From NCBI RefSeq assembly GCF_001540865.1, contig NC_033622.1, positions 3,653,445 through 3,717,444 on the forward strand: a stretch of 64,000 nucleotides of DNA, written 5' to 3'. Both the position numbers and the translations under genes were made by a program. Origin of the DNA: Ananas comosus (taxonomy: Eukaryota > Streptophyta > Magnoliopsida > Poales > Bromeliaceae). A model generated the notes under the pieces. It did no database searches. It had not been told where the DNA came from and saw nothing but the letters and a program-made list of their open reading frames with translations. Positions 1-10,799 of the stretch are shown here, one piece after another (positions within the stretch are counted from its first letter, which is position 1; each line of letters begins with the position of its first letter).

Positions 1-528
1 TTTTTCGACATAGTTTATTTTATGATCAAACTATTTCAAAATTGTCAATTTTCAATGGCTATTATGGCTAGTTTGGAGTTAACGGTGTAGAAGAATCTAA
101 ATTTCTTCAAATTTTGATAGAAAATACTTTAAACTATCTAGATTAAGGTCAACATTCTTGATCTTGAATTTAAAAGTCCTATAATCAAATTTTAAAGATT
201 ATTCAATTTTCACCGTCCATTTTGACATAATTTATTTACTAAGTAAACGATGTCGAAAAAAAACTAAAATTTTATTCATAAAAACTTCATATACCCTATA
301 TTATATTTAATGGTATGTATCGTTAATTTGAACACTCTAAGATTGAAAATAAGATTAGAGTATTGGAGCTCCGGTAATATAGATAGTATAGCAGTCAATT
401 TCTCTTCCTTTTGAATTTCTCTCAAATTTCTCTTTTCTCTCTTATCCTAACCATCCATCAAAATTGATGGGCGGTTAAAGAATTAGGAGCACAAAGGCTG
501 CTGTGCTCCTAATAGCATAGTAGCCCTG

Positions 529-530
<2 letters not shown>
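1..530. mobile_element. MITE, right-hand part (cut by window start)
   Basis: Non-coding element of the same family as the copies at 27604-28157 and 28462-29009. The stretch around 50-160 aligns by eye with the middle of those copies (shared blocks TTAACGGTGTAGAAG and TTTTGATAGAAAAT). The right end at about 480-530 has the family's subterminal inverted repeat (GGAGCAC, then GTGCTCC) and the terminal motif CCCTGCT next to a (TA)n tract. The left end lies outside the window. It is strongly diverged, so it is an old copy. Confidence 0.7.

Positions 531-565
<35 letters not shown>
531..565. repeat. (TA)n microsatellite
   Basis: Uninterrupted AT dinucleotide run. MITE ends abut it on both sides, as at 27582-27603 and 28418-28461, so the run is probably the insertion target. 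Confidence 0.95.
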
Positions 566-568
<3 letters not shown>

Positions 569-760
569 GAGCTAGAATACTATCGATAGCAAACGGGCTC
601 CGTTGTCACCCATTTATTTTCGATGATGGAGCGTTCAAATCGATGATCGGCACCATTGAACATGATCTATACCACTTGAAGTGTTTAGAAATCAAATTTC
701 ATATATTTTCGATATTGTTCTCTTATCCATTTATTGTTCTCTCCTCCATTGAATAGAAAT
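569..760. mobile_element. MITE, left-hand fragment
   Basis: It starts GAGCTAGAATACTATCGATA directly after the (TA)n tract. It continues with CGATGATGGAGC and a block around 640-715 that aligns with the left part of the 27604 MITE (GATGATCGGC, then TTTTCGATAT). Homology fades after about 720 and no right end is visible, so this is a truncated second copy on the other side of the TA tract. Confidence 0.6.
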
Positions 761-899
761 CAAATTTCATATATCTTTTTCTTTTGAATTAGATGGAAGA
801 ATATTAATGAAATTAGAATATGAGTATCACTTACATTTTACCGCTTTCTCTGCCACCACCTCAAGGCAATATGTCCTCGGTACAAATCCTGCTTAACTT

Positions 900-1620
900 T
901 AGGGTGCGTTTGGTTCGCATTATGAATGATTACTAGGAATAAAAGATATCCGAGAATCTTGTTCTTATTCATTCTATTACTAAGAATGTGGAATTTCTGT
1001 GTTTGGTTCGCACGGTAATATTAATTAGCCATGTTATTTAATATTACAAAAAATATACAATTAATTAATTTATTTATTTAATTAATTTTAGATAATGTTA
1101 TCAAAAGTTTCAACATCTTTTTAGAAAAAAGGAAGAGAGAGTATAAGTTAGAGAGAGAGAGCATAATTAAAAAAATAGAAAGAAAAATATAGTCGAAATT
1201 AGAGGGAGTAAGAGAGTTGAAATTTTAGAAAGAGAGAGAGAAAGAAAGCTTAGTTTAGAGAGAGAAAAAAAGTTAAATTTTAGAGAGAAAAATATGTTTA
1301 GAGAGAGATATAAGATTAGAGTGTAAAAAAAAATAATATCAATTAGCCAGCGGGTAGGAAAAAAGAAAGAGATTAGACATATTATAATTATCCCAATCCA
1401 TTAATATGAGAATACCCACCATTCCTCAAGAGAATGAAATTAGTACTTTAGGATGAATCTTATTCCTAAGTGAACCCAATATTACCAACATATTTTCAAG
1501 AAAAAAACAAAAGAGAAAAAAAAAAGAAAGGGAAAAGCATTCTCTTTTGGTGCGGTGGACCCCTATCGTTAATTGCTCATATTGAAATAACAAGACACGA
1601 GTACGTATTATCTCCATTAG
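900..1620. mobile_element. possible Tourist-like MITE with purine-rich core
   Basis: The left edge reads GGGTGCGTTTGGTTCGCA, the terminal motif common in grass PIF/Harbinger (Tourist) elements, and a similar TTTGGTTCGCAC occurs at about 1002. The core (1120-1330) is a GA-rich low-complexity tract. I cannot find a clean matching right terminus, so the boundaries are tentative. No coding sequence is seen. Confidence 0.35.
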
Positions 1621-1625
1621 TCACT

Positions 1626-2399
1626 TTAAATTGGTAAATACATAAACTTAGATGGTAATTAACTATAAAATTTTAAAAAAATCTGAATAACAAATAACAA
1701 ATTTTAAAATAAATATAGTTAAAAGTAAACGGGCAAAACTTTTTAGATGGTTGTACTACATGATTTGACCCCTTAATTGTTTCCATAGGGATATATGAAA
1801 AATCATATTAGATATTTAAGGACACAAGAAAATTTTGAAATTTTACAGGGGACTGTGTTTAAACGGAATGAAAACTGTCGCCATCTCAAGTGTGAAAAGC
1901 CAAATCATTCTCAATCAATTTTTCCGGGGACATTTGAAAAGGAGAGGGAAAATTTGAAAGGGAGAGGGAAAATCTAAATCTGTTGTACAAATATGAACCT
2001 TTCTACTTGGGATGAGAGGAGGGACCCACCAATACAGCTTCCCCCTGTTCTTGACGACGACTCCATTTTACCTAACCATACAAGGACCATAAATATTGGG
2101 GCCCACGCACGTGCTATCATCTTTACTTGCTCACTCAGGGCTAGCTTGGCAATTTTCATTTTTCTTTTTTTAAAGATGTCAAAGATATAGATACAATGGT
2201 GAAAATTTTACTAGCACTAATTACTTAGGCGAAAATATTTTGTTTATTTCTATATGTAATATTGTGTTCCGTATATCATGATGAGTCGGTTATGATATAT
2301 TTTCTGCGGTCCCACCGGAGAATACAGAAGTATATTCCTATATACTTTTTCTCAACTCTATTTTATATAATAGCGTTAGATAGGTCTCAATACCAAACT
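1626..2399. other. no gene seen
   Basis: AT-rich sequence with only short ORFs that lack recognisable domains. The overlapping 60-65 residue ORFs at 1974-2190 lie on both strands and look like chance. I see no element termini or RNA gene here. Confidence 0.6.
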
Positions 2400-2429
2400 A
2401 AGTCTTAGTGCTTTTAAAAGCATCCTAGC

Positions 2430-2670
2430 CAATCTTTATAAAATTGAGCTTCTATGTTTTTAAAAGTACAAGTCATCGGTGCTTATGGATTTTTGGTCTT
2501 TAAATGAAGACTTAATTATATGGTTAGGATAAAAGTGATTCTCTAGGATTAAATGGGTGGTTGGTGGAATGGCATGATTTAAGGGGTGGAATTGGTCAAA
2601 GGGATAGATCTAACGGTGAAAAACCTGTTTGGTGCTTGCAAAAGTACCATAGTTGGACTCTCTTTTTATC
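2430..2670. mobile_element. small MITE, diverged
   Basis: The right end (GGTGCTTGCAAAAGTACC, then ATAGTTGGACTCTC) and the left end near 2445 (GAGCTTCTATGTTTTTAAAA followed by GTAC) are approximate inverted repeats. The interior (GTTAGGATAAAAG, then GATCTAACGGTGAAAA) aligns with the clean element at 32217-32432. It is an older member of that family and directly abuts the gypsy LTR end at 2677. Confidence 0.5.
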
Positions 2671-3792
2671 TCTCTCTGTTATGCCCCAAATCCGAGGCGT
2701 AATAGATGCCCGCATATCTACTAAATTAATAGATATACATGGCTACAGAACTAGAAAGAAAATAGGCAAAATGATGATCACAAAGATTCCATTAAATCCA
2801 AAATGTAGCTACGTAGAAAAAACAAAATATATAACAATGAATTCAAAATGAATTCAAAATATATAACTACAGAACTAAATTCAAAATGAATTCTAACATA
2901 TATATAAAACTAAATTTTACTGCAAAACACAAAAAAAAAATTTGGTCACTAAATACCATAAATAACAAAATGTAGCTACGTAGAAATAACAAAATAGAAG
3001 CAGATAAACAAATGATCATTTACGAAGTTCAAAAATTCACATTTACATATTCTAAACATAAAATAAAAGAAACTAAAATCAAACACTAACTACATTTAAT
3101 GTTAACTCGGTCCCGACCCCATCCAGGCAAATCAATCTTGATACCTGAGTAAGCAACCATATACCATATTAGTCGGATTAAGCATACAAATAAATATATA
3201 CAAAAATTAATTTAAGTGATCGATCTTTAATTTGTAAAATTTTAGAAATAAAGATTATCTGAATTTAAAATTCAGATCAAATAGGAACTATAAATTTACA
3301 AAATATTTTCTCTTTCAGCAAATAAATAAAATAAAAATTAAGTTTCCGGCAACTAACTATATTGTGTGATCTTATAGTGAGATTCAGAGGCACCCATAGT
3401 GTCACGCCCCGGATTACTGGTTTTTCCGGGCACGCCGACAAATCCGTTGTATACAAAGAAATATTTCCTGTATACGAAGCGATAGCTGTACCTGTACCTG
3501 TAATCATACAACACTACAACCGATAGTATAGAGCTGCTAAAAAGAAAATATATGTAAATAACATCGGTTCAAATACATACATAGTATCCAGATACAAAAA
3601 CACTCGCTCCAGCGAGAATCTAACATCATTATGTACAAGAACCAAAAGCTAACACTACCTGTAGCGGATAAATCTCTAGATCAGCAGCAACACTGGAAGT
3701 GATTTAACTCGCGACTCCCTTTTCACGATCAGTATCTGCAACAGCAGCAGCCGAAGAAGAAGACTCTGTAAAAGGGTTCCACAACAGGGTGT

Positions 3793-3821
3793 GAGAACTA
3801 CTGCAAAAAAAAATAGTTCTC
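3793..3821 (-). other. LTR stem-loop (perfect 8-bp stem)
   Basis: GAGAACTA at 3793-3800 pairs with TAGTTCTC at 3814-3821 around a 13-base A-rich loop. On the minus strand it is preceded by CCCACT and followed by TCACACCC, the same setting as the hairpins at 25368, 36461, 51270 and 56257 in other LTRs. Confidence 0.7.
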
Positions 3822-5364
3822 AGTGGGTACCGTTACCGACCTCAACGGCTCACCCACTAAGTCTACAGAGGTATGCTCAAAGATAGTAAAGAAAGCTAGA
3901 ATAATTTTACAGCTATATGCCACTATACTATCGTAATCCAACACTAACTATCTGTAGAAAATGCAAGTCCTAACCCAATCTCAGAAGGGATTGTGAACAC
4001 ACCCGTCCCGCCTGCCGAAGCTACACTAACTACCACCACACCGGGTCTTCAGTGGAGAGCAAGTCCAACTAGGACAAACCGACAACAACGCAAAAGCACA
4101 AAGCTCGACTCCGGAGTGGCACTTGTGGGCGCTACCCAACCGAGTATGCAAGCGTATCTCTGCCGAGCTCAATCAGGCTCTCACAGACTGTAATCAATAC
4201 AGAAGGGTCTAACTGGTCTAACAACCATAATCTACGTGCCCTCGGCACAATCCGATGCAAAAATAGCAATCTGGGTTTACCGTCAACCACAATGGCACCC
4301 GACAGTCCGGAATAGTCTATACACTACTGTGAAAATAAACTCGGCATCTCAGCACGAGCGTAATTTCATTTTACACTATTCTGGGTATCCACCGCCTACA
4401 AACTGCGGCGATACAAACAAACTACAGCTCCTAAAACTAAATCTGGTAGTTTGTAGAAAACGACAGTGTAGAATCTATAGTTTTCTCCTAAGTCAATTCC
4501 AAGTTCAACATGTATAATTTAACTAACATTTTAGCTCCAATTCAGATTTCATTCAAGAACAAATGCAAATCAACGAATTGAGCTACTAAACATGCTATAC
4601 GAATCCAAGAATACATGCTGTCAACATATAGGCTTAGGAGGAAATCCGCAAATTCTGGTAAACATTAACCCACCTCAAGCACGAATCCGACCAAGGTGAG
4701 AAGTCGTTGGAAAAACCCCTGCCAAGATCAGTCTCCAACTAGCAACAAACCTCTCTAAGGATCAAAGCACAAAAAATCCAAAGTTTCCATCAATACATTC
4801 AATTTCAGCCCTTAAGCTTAAATCCTCTACAAGCTCAATGTCAAACCCGCCTTCCAATCCTCAATTCAGGTAAAGAAAAGTCCCAAAACCAGTAGAGAGT
4901 GATGGAGCAACCTTCTCTGGTCGACATTCCAGCTTCCTCCAAGAATTGATCCAAGAAAACCATAAAAATTCCAATTTCAGCTCAAGCATAACAGCAGCTC
5001 AGAAAAATGTCAAATTGACCATACAAACCTCGATCAAATGCTGTTAAAATGGACTCTAAGAAAACTCCAAGAAGTCCACTAACCACAAAACCAAGTTTCG
5101 CAACAATCGGAGCTTTCTATGTCGCACACGAGCCAAAACACCGAAGGTCGCTGCTGGAAAACTCCTAGAACTGCAATCCTCAAGGTAGAATTGGGTAATT
5201 TGGAGTATTTTGAGGGACTAGAGTGCAAAATCTAGGCTTCACTGTGAAAGATGGTGAAAAACTAGCTTAGGGGGTTATCCCCATGCTTTTATAGAGAGAT
5301 AGAAGGGTCCAGTAAGCCCCAGGAACAGTAAACACAAACCTGCTGTCCCTGCAGAAAACAGAAC

Positions 5365-5663
5365 TTTCGGGCGCCCGAAACTAAGAACTGGGCGTCCGAA
5401 TCCTCCAGCCCGTACAAAACTCCTTCTTCGGTTCCTCCGCCTACAGTCTACTGTGCCCCTAACGTGATCCGGCGTACCTCACCTACCACTATACACGTGT
5501 CAACGCAATCGTTAAATCCAAAGTGAATATTCGGGCTCACTTCTGGGCGCCCGAAACACAAGATCCAAATTGGCTTCCAGTTTTAGTTCAGTTCAGCACT
5601 CAAGATTTGGGCGACCCAAACCACGTTCTGGGCGACCCAAACCACATTCTGGGCGCCCAAAAT
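5365..5663. repeat. cluster of GGGCGCCC-type inverted repeats
   Basis: TTTCGGGCGCCCGAAA (5365-5380) is a perfect palindrome. Related sites follow near 5388, at 5541-5556, 5605-5620, 5626-5641 and about 5647-5663. The last three form a 21-bp tandem repeat (GGGCGACCCAAACCACGTTCT). The flanks change from TTTCGGG...CCCGAAA to TTTGGG...CCCAAA, keeping complementarity. All lie inside the solo LTR. Confidence 0.8.
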
Positions 5664-6541
5664 TGGCAAAACTCTAGTTTTGCTTATTTAAGTGCACCAA
5701 GTCCATTTCTGTATCCATTTTGTGCAAAAACGGCTCTGACTCAGTCCGACGCTCTCCAAATATGTCGACCAGTCACTAATACTATAGTCAATCCGATATA
5801 AAACCCCCGGGACACTACACATAGGTGCAAAATAAAGCAAAGACACCCGGTGCATATACAAAAGAGAGACGCTCGAAAGCGCAAATACAGAATAGAGGTG
5901 CGGATAGGCACAGACACCCGAAGGTGCAATACAGAAACAAAGGTAGTTTCTATAACATAATACATGTCGACATTGACCAACATTAGTATAACAGAATACA
6001 AAGAGACATTATAATTTAAAACACTTATCCAGTTGCTAATTTACAGAACATATTATCAAATTTCAAAATTTTTTTGCTAAAAGAACCTTTCAATTACAGT
6101 TGAAACTCAGTTTACAGAAATATGTGATGATATGCTTAACCCTTAATTTTGAAATCTATAAAATAAAAATTTTCATACAATCAGAATATTTTTTTATATT
6201 TTACGAAAAACTAATGGATGTCCAGTCGCTTATTTCGAAAGTAGCTTCTAAGCTAAGATGTTGCCAGTCGAAAATTGCACAGAAATCAATCACCGGAACC
6301 TACAATAGAAAAATACGATTTTCTATAAGCTACTCAAAATAAAATTACAAAAATAACATACATATTTAGAAGACGAGCTTGTACAAAAATTTAAATTTGG
6401 ATAGGTTCACATAGGTTGACAATATTGATTACAAAGGCATGCAGTTACGTCAGAACGGAGCACAAAAGAGGTTTAGAATAATAAGCTCGACGAAACTTAA
6501 TTAACAATTAAAAAGATGAAGAGTTTCAAAGATTAAACTGT

Positions 6542-7024
6542 TGTAAGGACTGAGATTTTTTTTTTACAGTGCAACTNTTGGCTGATGAATAGTCTAGTTG
6601 GTTTATGTGGTTCAGTGTTCATTTACATTTGAAAATGTGGATTTCTGGATTTTGTAAAATAAAAAGTTTTCTACCCCTCGTGGTAGCATTTTTAAAGAAT
6701 GAAGGTTCCTGTGTAGGGAACAGTTTTCAAAGGATTTTCTATGGATTTATATTTAGACATTGAATGCATATCTGTGATGTGAATGGTGAATGTATGAACG
6801 TATGGTAATTTCTATATTCATATAGTTGTGGTTGTATCCTGTTTGTACTGTTGTACTTGTGCGACGCCGTGCAAATACAGGGGAGACTCTGTCCGTGTGA
6901 ACAGTGGAATCTCTGTATTTGTGGCGGGTCTGGCATACTCTGGGGTCAGGATTTCAAAAAAAAAAAAAATTTCAAACGCTTTTCCGCTGTGTTTCAAACA
7001 AAAAGGGGACCCCGGGGCGTGACA
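6542..7024 (+). mobile_element. gypsy solo LTR with internal assembly gap (N)
   Basis: It starts TGTAAGGACTGAG, ends CCCGGGGCGTGACA, and is flanked by the perfect 5-bp duplication ACTGT (6537-6541 and 7025-7029). Only 483 bp are present, while the related LTR at 33102-37136 is 4035 bp. A single N at 6577 lies 35 bp from the left end, so most of the LTR body is probably missing from the assembly. The 3' part (GCGACGCCGTGCAAATACAG) matches the 3' end of the long LTR. Confidence 0.9.
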
Positions 7025-7818
7025 ACTGTTCAAAGAAACAACATAACATGAATGGAGTTTCAAATAATAAACGAAGGTTTTAATATTTGAAAAGAGGATT
7101 TCTCACACGTAGGAATAAAATTTTACAATCTACAATCAGATGGGATCAAATTGAAAACAAAATCGAAATTCGCCCTCTCTTAGGCATTTTATCAAATAGG
7201 TAACAGGCATTCCAATAAGTATATAGAATATACAAAATTTACGCAATTAAATCATATGGAGAATACGTGATATAAAATTAAATAGTTCAATTCAAACGAT
7301 AAAAATTAGATCAAAGCAAATCAGATTTAAATAGTTTTCATTCTAATCATCAAGAGATAAGTATTCGGAAATAATCATATAGCCATGAACAAGAAGGTTA
7401 GATGTTCTCAAGATTATAATAGGGATAAAAAAATGAAAGAAACGAACCTTTTCAAAGATAGTAATATCGATGACAAGATGCCGTCGACGGCAAACCAAAA
7501 ATTCAGATAGAGATTAAAGAACACAACTACAACGACGACAGCCACGGATGACGACGACGATTATGGTGATGAATGGCGTCGCGTGCGCGTGTGGGAGAGG
7601 GGAAGGCGTACGGATGTGAGTATGAGAGAGGGTCAGGTGAGAGAGAGAAAGAGAGAGAAAGAAAGGTGGGTAGGGTGGCTATTACGAATAGAAAGCAAAA
7701 TAGAATTAGGAATTAATTAGATACAATATGTGTCCCTCAACAATTGATAATTACAAAAAGGCCCAAACTTTAAAAGAATAGGGGTCAAAACAAAAAAAAT
7801 AAAGTATAGGTTGTTACA

Positions 7819-7835
7819 TTCTCCCCTTTTAAAAA
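7819..7835 (-). promoter_or_regulatory. gypsy polypurine tract
   Basis: On the minus strand AAAAGGGGAGAA directly precedes the LTR start TGTAACAACC. This is the usual plus-strand priming site upstream of a gypsy 3' LTR and fixes the element's orientation. Confidence 0.75.
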
Positions 7836-8701
7836 GAAGTATAGTCCTCTGAACTTAACATACCTTGGCTCTCGAAGAGCTAAGGATATTTCGTCCTCAC
7901 CTTCTTCTTGAACTTCCAAGTAGCTTCCCATTTAGAATGATTGCTCCACTGGACTAGAATAAATCAGAATATTGTTTATGAAGACGACTGCGAACTTATC
8001 CAAGAAAGGTTTGAAAACTCAATTCATTAGATCCATGAAAGCGGCTGGAGTGTTGGTTAATCCAAAAGGCATTACTAGAAACTCAAAATGCCCATAATGT
8101 GTGCGAAAAGCAATCTTGAGTATATTTTTGGCTTTGATCTTCAATTGATGGTATCCTAAACGTAGATCAATCTTGGAGAAGACCACTGCACCACGAAACT
8201 GATCAAATTGGTTGTCAATTCTAGACAATGGGTATCGATTCTTCACAGTGATTCTATTTAGCTAGCAATAATCGATACATAATCTTAGAGTACCATTCTT
8301 CTTCTTGACAAAAGCATATGAGTGCCCCAAGAAGAGACACTACGTCTAATGAATCCTTTGTCCAGAAGTTTCTGAAATTGCACTTGCAATTCCTTGAGCT
8401 CAACTGGTGACATTCAGTAAGGCGTCTTCGAAATTGGATATGTTCTTGGAGCTAAATCAACACAAAATTCAATCTTCCTATCAGGCGGTAGCTCAGGGAG
8501 GTCCTCGAGAAATACATCTAAAAATTTATTTACTACCGAAATGTCTTCTAATCTCGAAATATTTGAATTTAGATCTTTCACTAAGGCCACAAATCCAGTG
8601 CAGCCACTCCTTAAGTGACGAGTAACCTGCAAGCAAGAAATAATCGGAAGTGGGTTGTAAGCTCCACTCTCGAGAAAAATAAAATCTCCCTCCCCAGGAA
8701 T
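7836..8701 (-). pseudogene. Ty3-gypsy reverse transcriptase fragment fused to integrase C-terminus
   Basis: The minus-strand frames at 8414-8632 and 8019-8246 encode the start of a gypsy reverse transcriptase: FLDVFLEDLPELPPDR, then [22 protein letters not shown] and [11 protein letters not shown], as expected before the palm active site. The following sequence reads FLDKFAVVFINNILIYSS, which is the YxDDILIYS region with both aspartates of the catalytic pair changed to asparagine (IN-N). Within about 30 bp it switches to a frame reading WEATWKFKKKVRTKYP, which resembles the end of a gypsy integrase/chromodomain region. RNase H and the integrase core are therefore deleted. Stops and frameshifts separate the blocks. 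It was continuous with the protease at 8924-9205 before the solo LTR inserted, and it is non-functional. Confidence 0.85.
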
Positions 8702-8706
8702 GTTGA

Positions 8707-8918
8707 TGTCACGCCCCGGGGTCCCTTTTCAGTTTAAAACAAAGCGGAAAAGCGTCTGAGTTTTTTTTTTTTTTTTTGAAAACCTGACCCCAGAGTATGC
8801 CAGATCCGCCACAAATACAGGNTCCTGAAACTTGACGAGTGCTTATGTAATTAAATTACACACATAAACATCGTCAACAGAGAGTTTAGTTGCACAGTCA
8901 AAAATCTCAGTCCTTACA
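8707..8918 (-). mobile_element. gypsy solo LTR with internal assembly gap (N)
   Basis: The left end reads TGTCACGCCCCGGGG and the right end CAGTCCTTACA, i.e. a minus-strand TGTAAGGACTG...GGGGCGTGACA LTR. The exact 5-bp duplication GTTGA flanks it (8702-8706 and 8919-8923). Only 212 bp are present and an N sits at 8822, so the body has been lost from the assembly. It interrupts the host gypsy gene between protease and reverse transcriptase. Confidence 0.9.
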
Positions 8919-8923
8919 GTTGA

Positions 8924-9205
8924 ATGTCACCCATTTCTCCTGACAATTTAGAGTAGCAAAATAGGACGAAAGCCAGTCCATTCCCAAAATCACATCAAAG
9001 TCATGCATGTCCATAACATGGAGGTTTGCCAATAAACTCTTATTGTCCATTTTGACCATACTCCTACAAACTCGGTCAATCACAAGCTCCTTCCCCAAAG
9101 GCGTAGCAATGACCGGACCTGCTAGCAATAATAACTCGTTGGGCCAAACCACCGGCCCAAAATACTTTACCCCAGTTATTATTACTAGCGTGCGAGGCCT
9201 CATAT
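8924..9205 (-). pseudogene. Ty3-gypsy aspartic protease fragment
   Basis: Minus-strand translation gives a retropepsin-like stretch: VIATPLGKELVIDRVCR, VHVMDMHDFDVILGMDWLSS-like residues and the trailing LNCQEKWVTFNC. The FDVILGMDWL motif is typical of the protease-to-RT linker of plant gypsy elements. The N-terminal half with the catalytic DSGA is missing because the LTR beginning at 9206 cuts the frame. The C-terminal side is interrupted by the solo LTR at 8707-8918. It belongs to the same dead element as the RT fragment at 7836-8701. Confidence 0.8.
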
Positions 9206-9815
9206 TGTCATGCCCCAGGATCTCTTCACGTAAAGCTGACTGAAATATAGGCAATTGTTTTTTTTTTAAACCTTGACTCAAGGGATGACAGATCCGCCGC
9301 AAATACAGAGAATTTTCTATCCACACAAATAGTCTCCCCTGTATTTGCACGACGTCACACATAATACAAGTCACAAACCACATCCACTCACAAATTACAA
9401 TTACAACTGTACATTACATAATCCATAAACATTCCATATCTATCAGTTGAAGTGTTTCCCAGCTGGAAACTTTATTTTGAAATACTAGAGTCTCAAAAGC
9501 TAGAAAACCTTTTGAAAACTGTTTTCTACACGAAAACCTCTAAATTAATTGTTTGAAAACAAACTATCTCGAGGTGTAGAAAATCATTTACTTCACATAG
9601 AACCCCAAGTGTTTGAAATACTTTTATTCAAAGTATAAAACGAGATAATCATCATAAACTGAACCACATAATAGTCTAAGCATTGATAAGAAAAGGGTAA
9701 AGAAGGCAACCGCACTACGCTATCGCCGGATCTGACAGGACTGTCTAGCTACTACGCCTCACGCACCGTCCCGACTCTCACCATCCAAGTCACCCAAAAG
9801 AGAGGGAGGGTGAGG
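9206..9815 (-). mobile_element. truncated gypsy LTR (3' end)
   Basis: The left edge TGTCATGCCCCAGG is the complement of a GGGGCATGACA LTR end. The interior matches the 3' part of the 33102-37136 LTR in reverse: GCAAATACAG and TCTGACA near 9280-9350, and the block TACGCCTCACGCACCGTCCC at 9756-9775. Homology stops at about 9815, so the 5' part is lost and no target duplication can be tested. Confidence 0.75.
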
Positions 9816-10107
9816 CCTTAGATGAAACTCTTGTTGTTTGCATAAGTTAATTATTATTGTTCATCGCATCGTGTTGGGATGAGAGAGGGGAAGGGGAGAG
9901 TGTAGGGAAAATTTTGAAATAATATATTTTATTATTTAATTTTTAGTGGATGGATACAATCCTTAGTGAATAAATACTACTCTTAATGAGTGAATGTGAT
10001 TCTAAATCAAAGAGTGCAACTCTTAGTAGGTGAATATAAAAAAATGTGACTTTTGATGAAAGGATTAGTATGAAAAGACAACTTTACAGTGTGTCACTTC
10101 ATGTATA
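9816..10107. other. unassigned AT-rich sequence
   Basis: No domain-bearing ORF. Short imperfect repeats of the form CTTAGTGAATAAA / CTTAATGAGTGAAT recur at about 9960-10040. It lies between the truncated LTR and the GC-rich composite element. Confidence 0.5.
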
Positions 10108-10799
10108 CTAGTGTAGGCCAGCGCTTTGCGGCGGAAAATTTATGTAATTTATTTAAAATTTAAATTTCTAACTCCCTTTTGTTTAAATCCTGAAATTTGA
10201 AAATTTAAATTTTAGAAAATACATTTTATCTTAATTCAGTTTGTATATTTTGAATATATGATTTTATATAGAGTTTTGTTGAATCCTAATTTTTCTAAAT
10301 TCTAAAGCTTTATATGCATGGAATAACTCACTTTACATTTTAAAGAATAAAAACTTTTAAATTTTAACTATTTAACTTTAAATTTAGGTAGAGAGAGAGA
10401 GAGAGTGAGAGAGAGGGGGAGGGTATAAAATTTAAAATCTAATATTTGAAAGCTAAAATTTTAAATTTTTTAATTGTAAAATTGTAAACTTTAGGGAAGC
10501 TTCTATTCCCCAGTTAATATATGTATAGATAATCTAAATTATTTTTAAAAAATTATATAGAAAATATTATATATTTTAAAATTTTTATAATAAGAAAAAA
10601 TAATTAGATTTGATTATAAAGAAAAAAAGAAAAAGTAAGCTAAAAAAAAAAATGCTGGCCGGAACCCGCCTCCGCTCCGCTCCTCTGCCCGTTGATCGCC
10701 GGCACCTGGCCGTGCCACGGCTGCGGCGACTCCCCGCGCCCTGATTATTCTGGTCCCCCTCCCTACCGGGTTCCTCATCTCCAGTGCCGTCAAGTATGC

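Larger units (their letters stand above)
3400..5819 (-). mobile_element. gypsy solo LTR, 2420 bp, target duplication CATAG
   Basis: Read on the minus strand it begins TGTAGTGTCCCGGGGG and ends GGGGCGTGACA. The 5-bp direct repeat CATAG flanks it exactly (3395-3399 and 5820-5824). No internal region or second LTR is present, so it is a solo LTR left by LTR-LTR recombination. It lies within the older LTR 2677-7818. Inside it are a stem-loop at 3793-3821 and a cluster of GGGCGCCC-type inverted repeats at 5365-5663. The ORFs at 3993-4517 are open frames without domains. Confidence 0.9.
2677..7818 (-). mobile_element. Ty3-gypsy 3' LTR carrying two nested solo LTRs
   Basis: On the minus strand the LTR starts TGTAACAACC at 7818, directly after a polypurine tract, and ends GGGGCATAACA at 2677. 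Removing the insertions at 3400-5819 and 6542-7024 with their target duplications leaves about 2.2 kb. The interior is non-coding, with a GA-rich patch at 7610-7670. It belongs to the gypsy element whose pol remnants follow at 7836-9205. The 3' boundary at 2677 rests on the terminal motif only. Confidence 0.6.

Noticed and set aside
1974..2190. Small protein genes at 1974-2159 (minus) and 1993-2190 (plus)
   Set aside because: The two frames overlap on opposite strands, are short and lack domains; nothing favours either.
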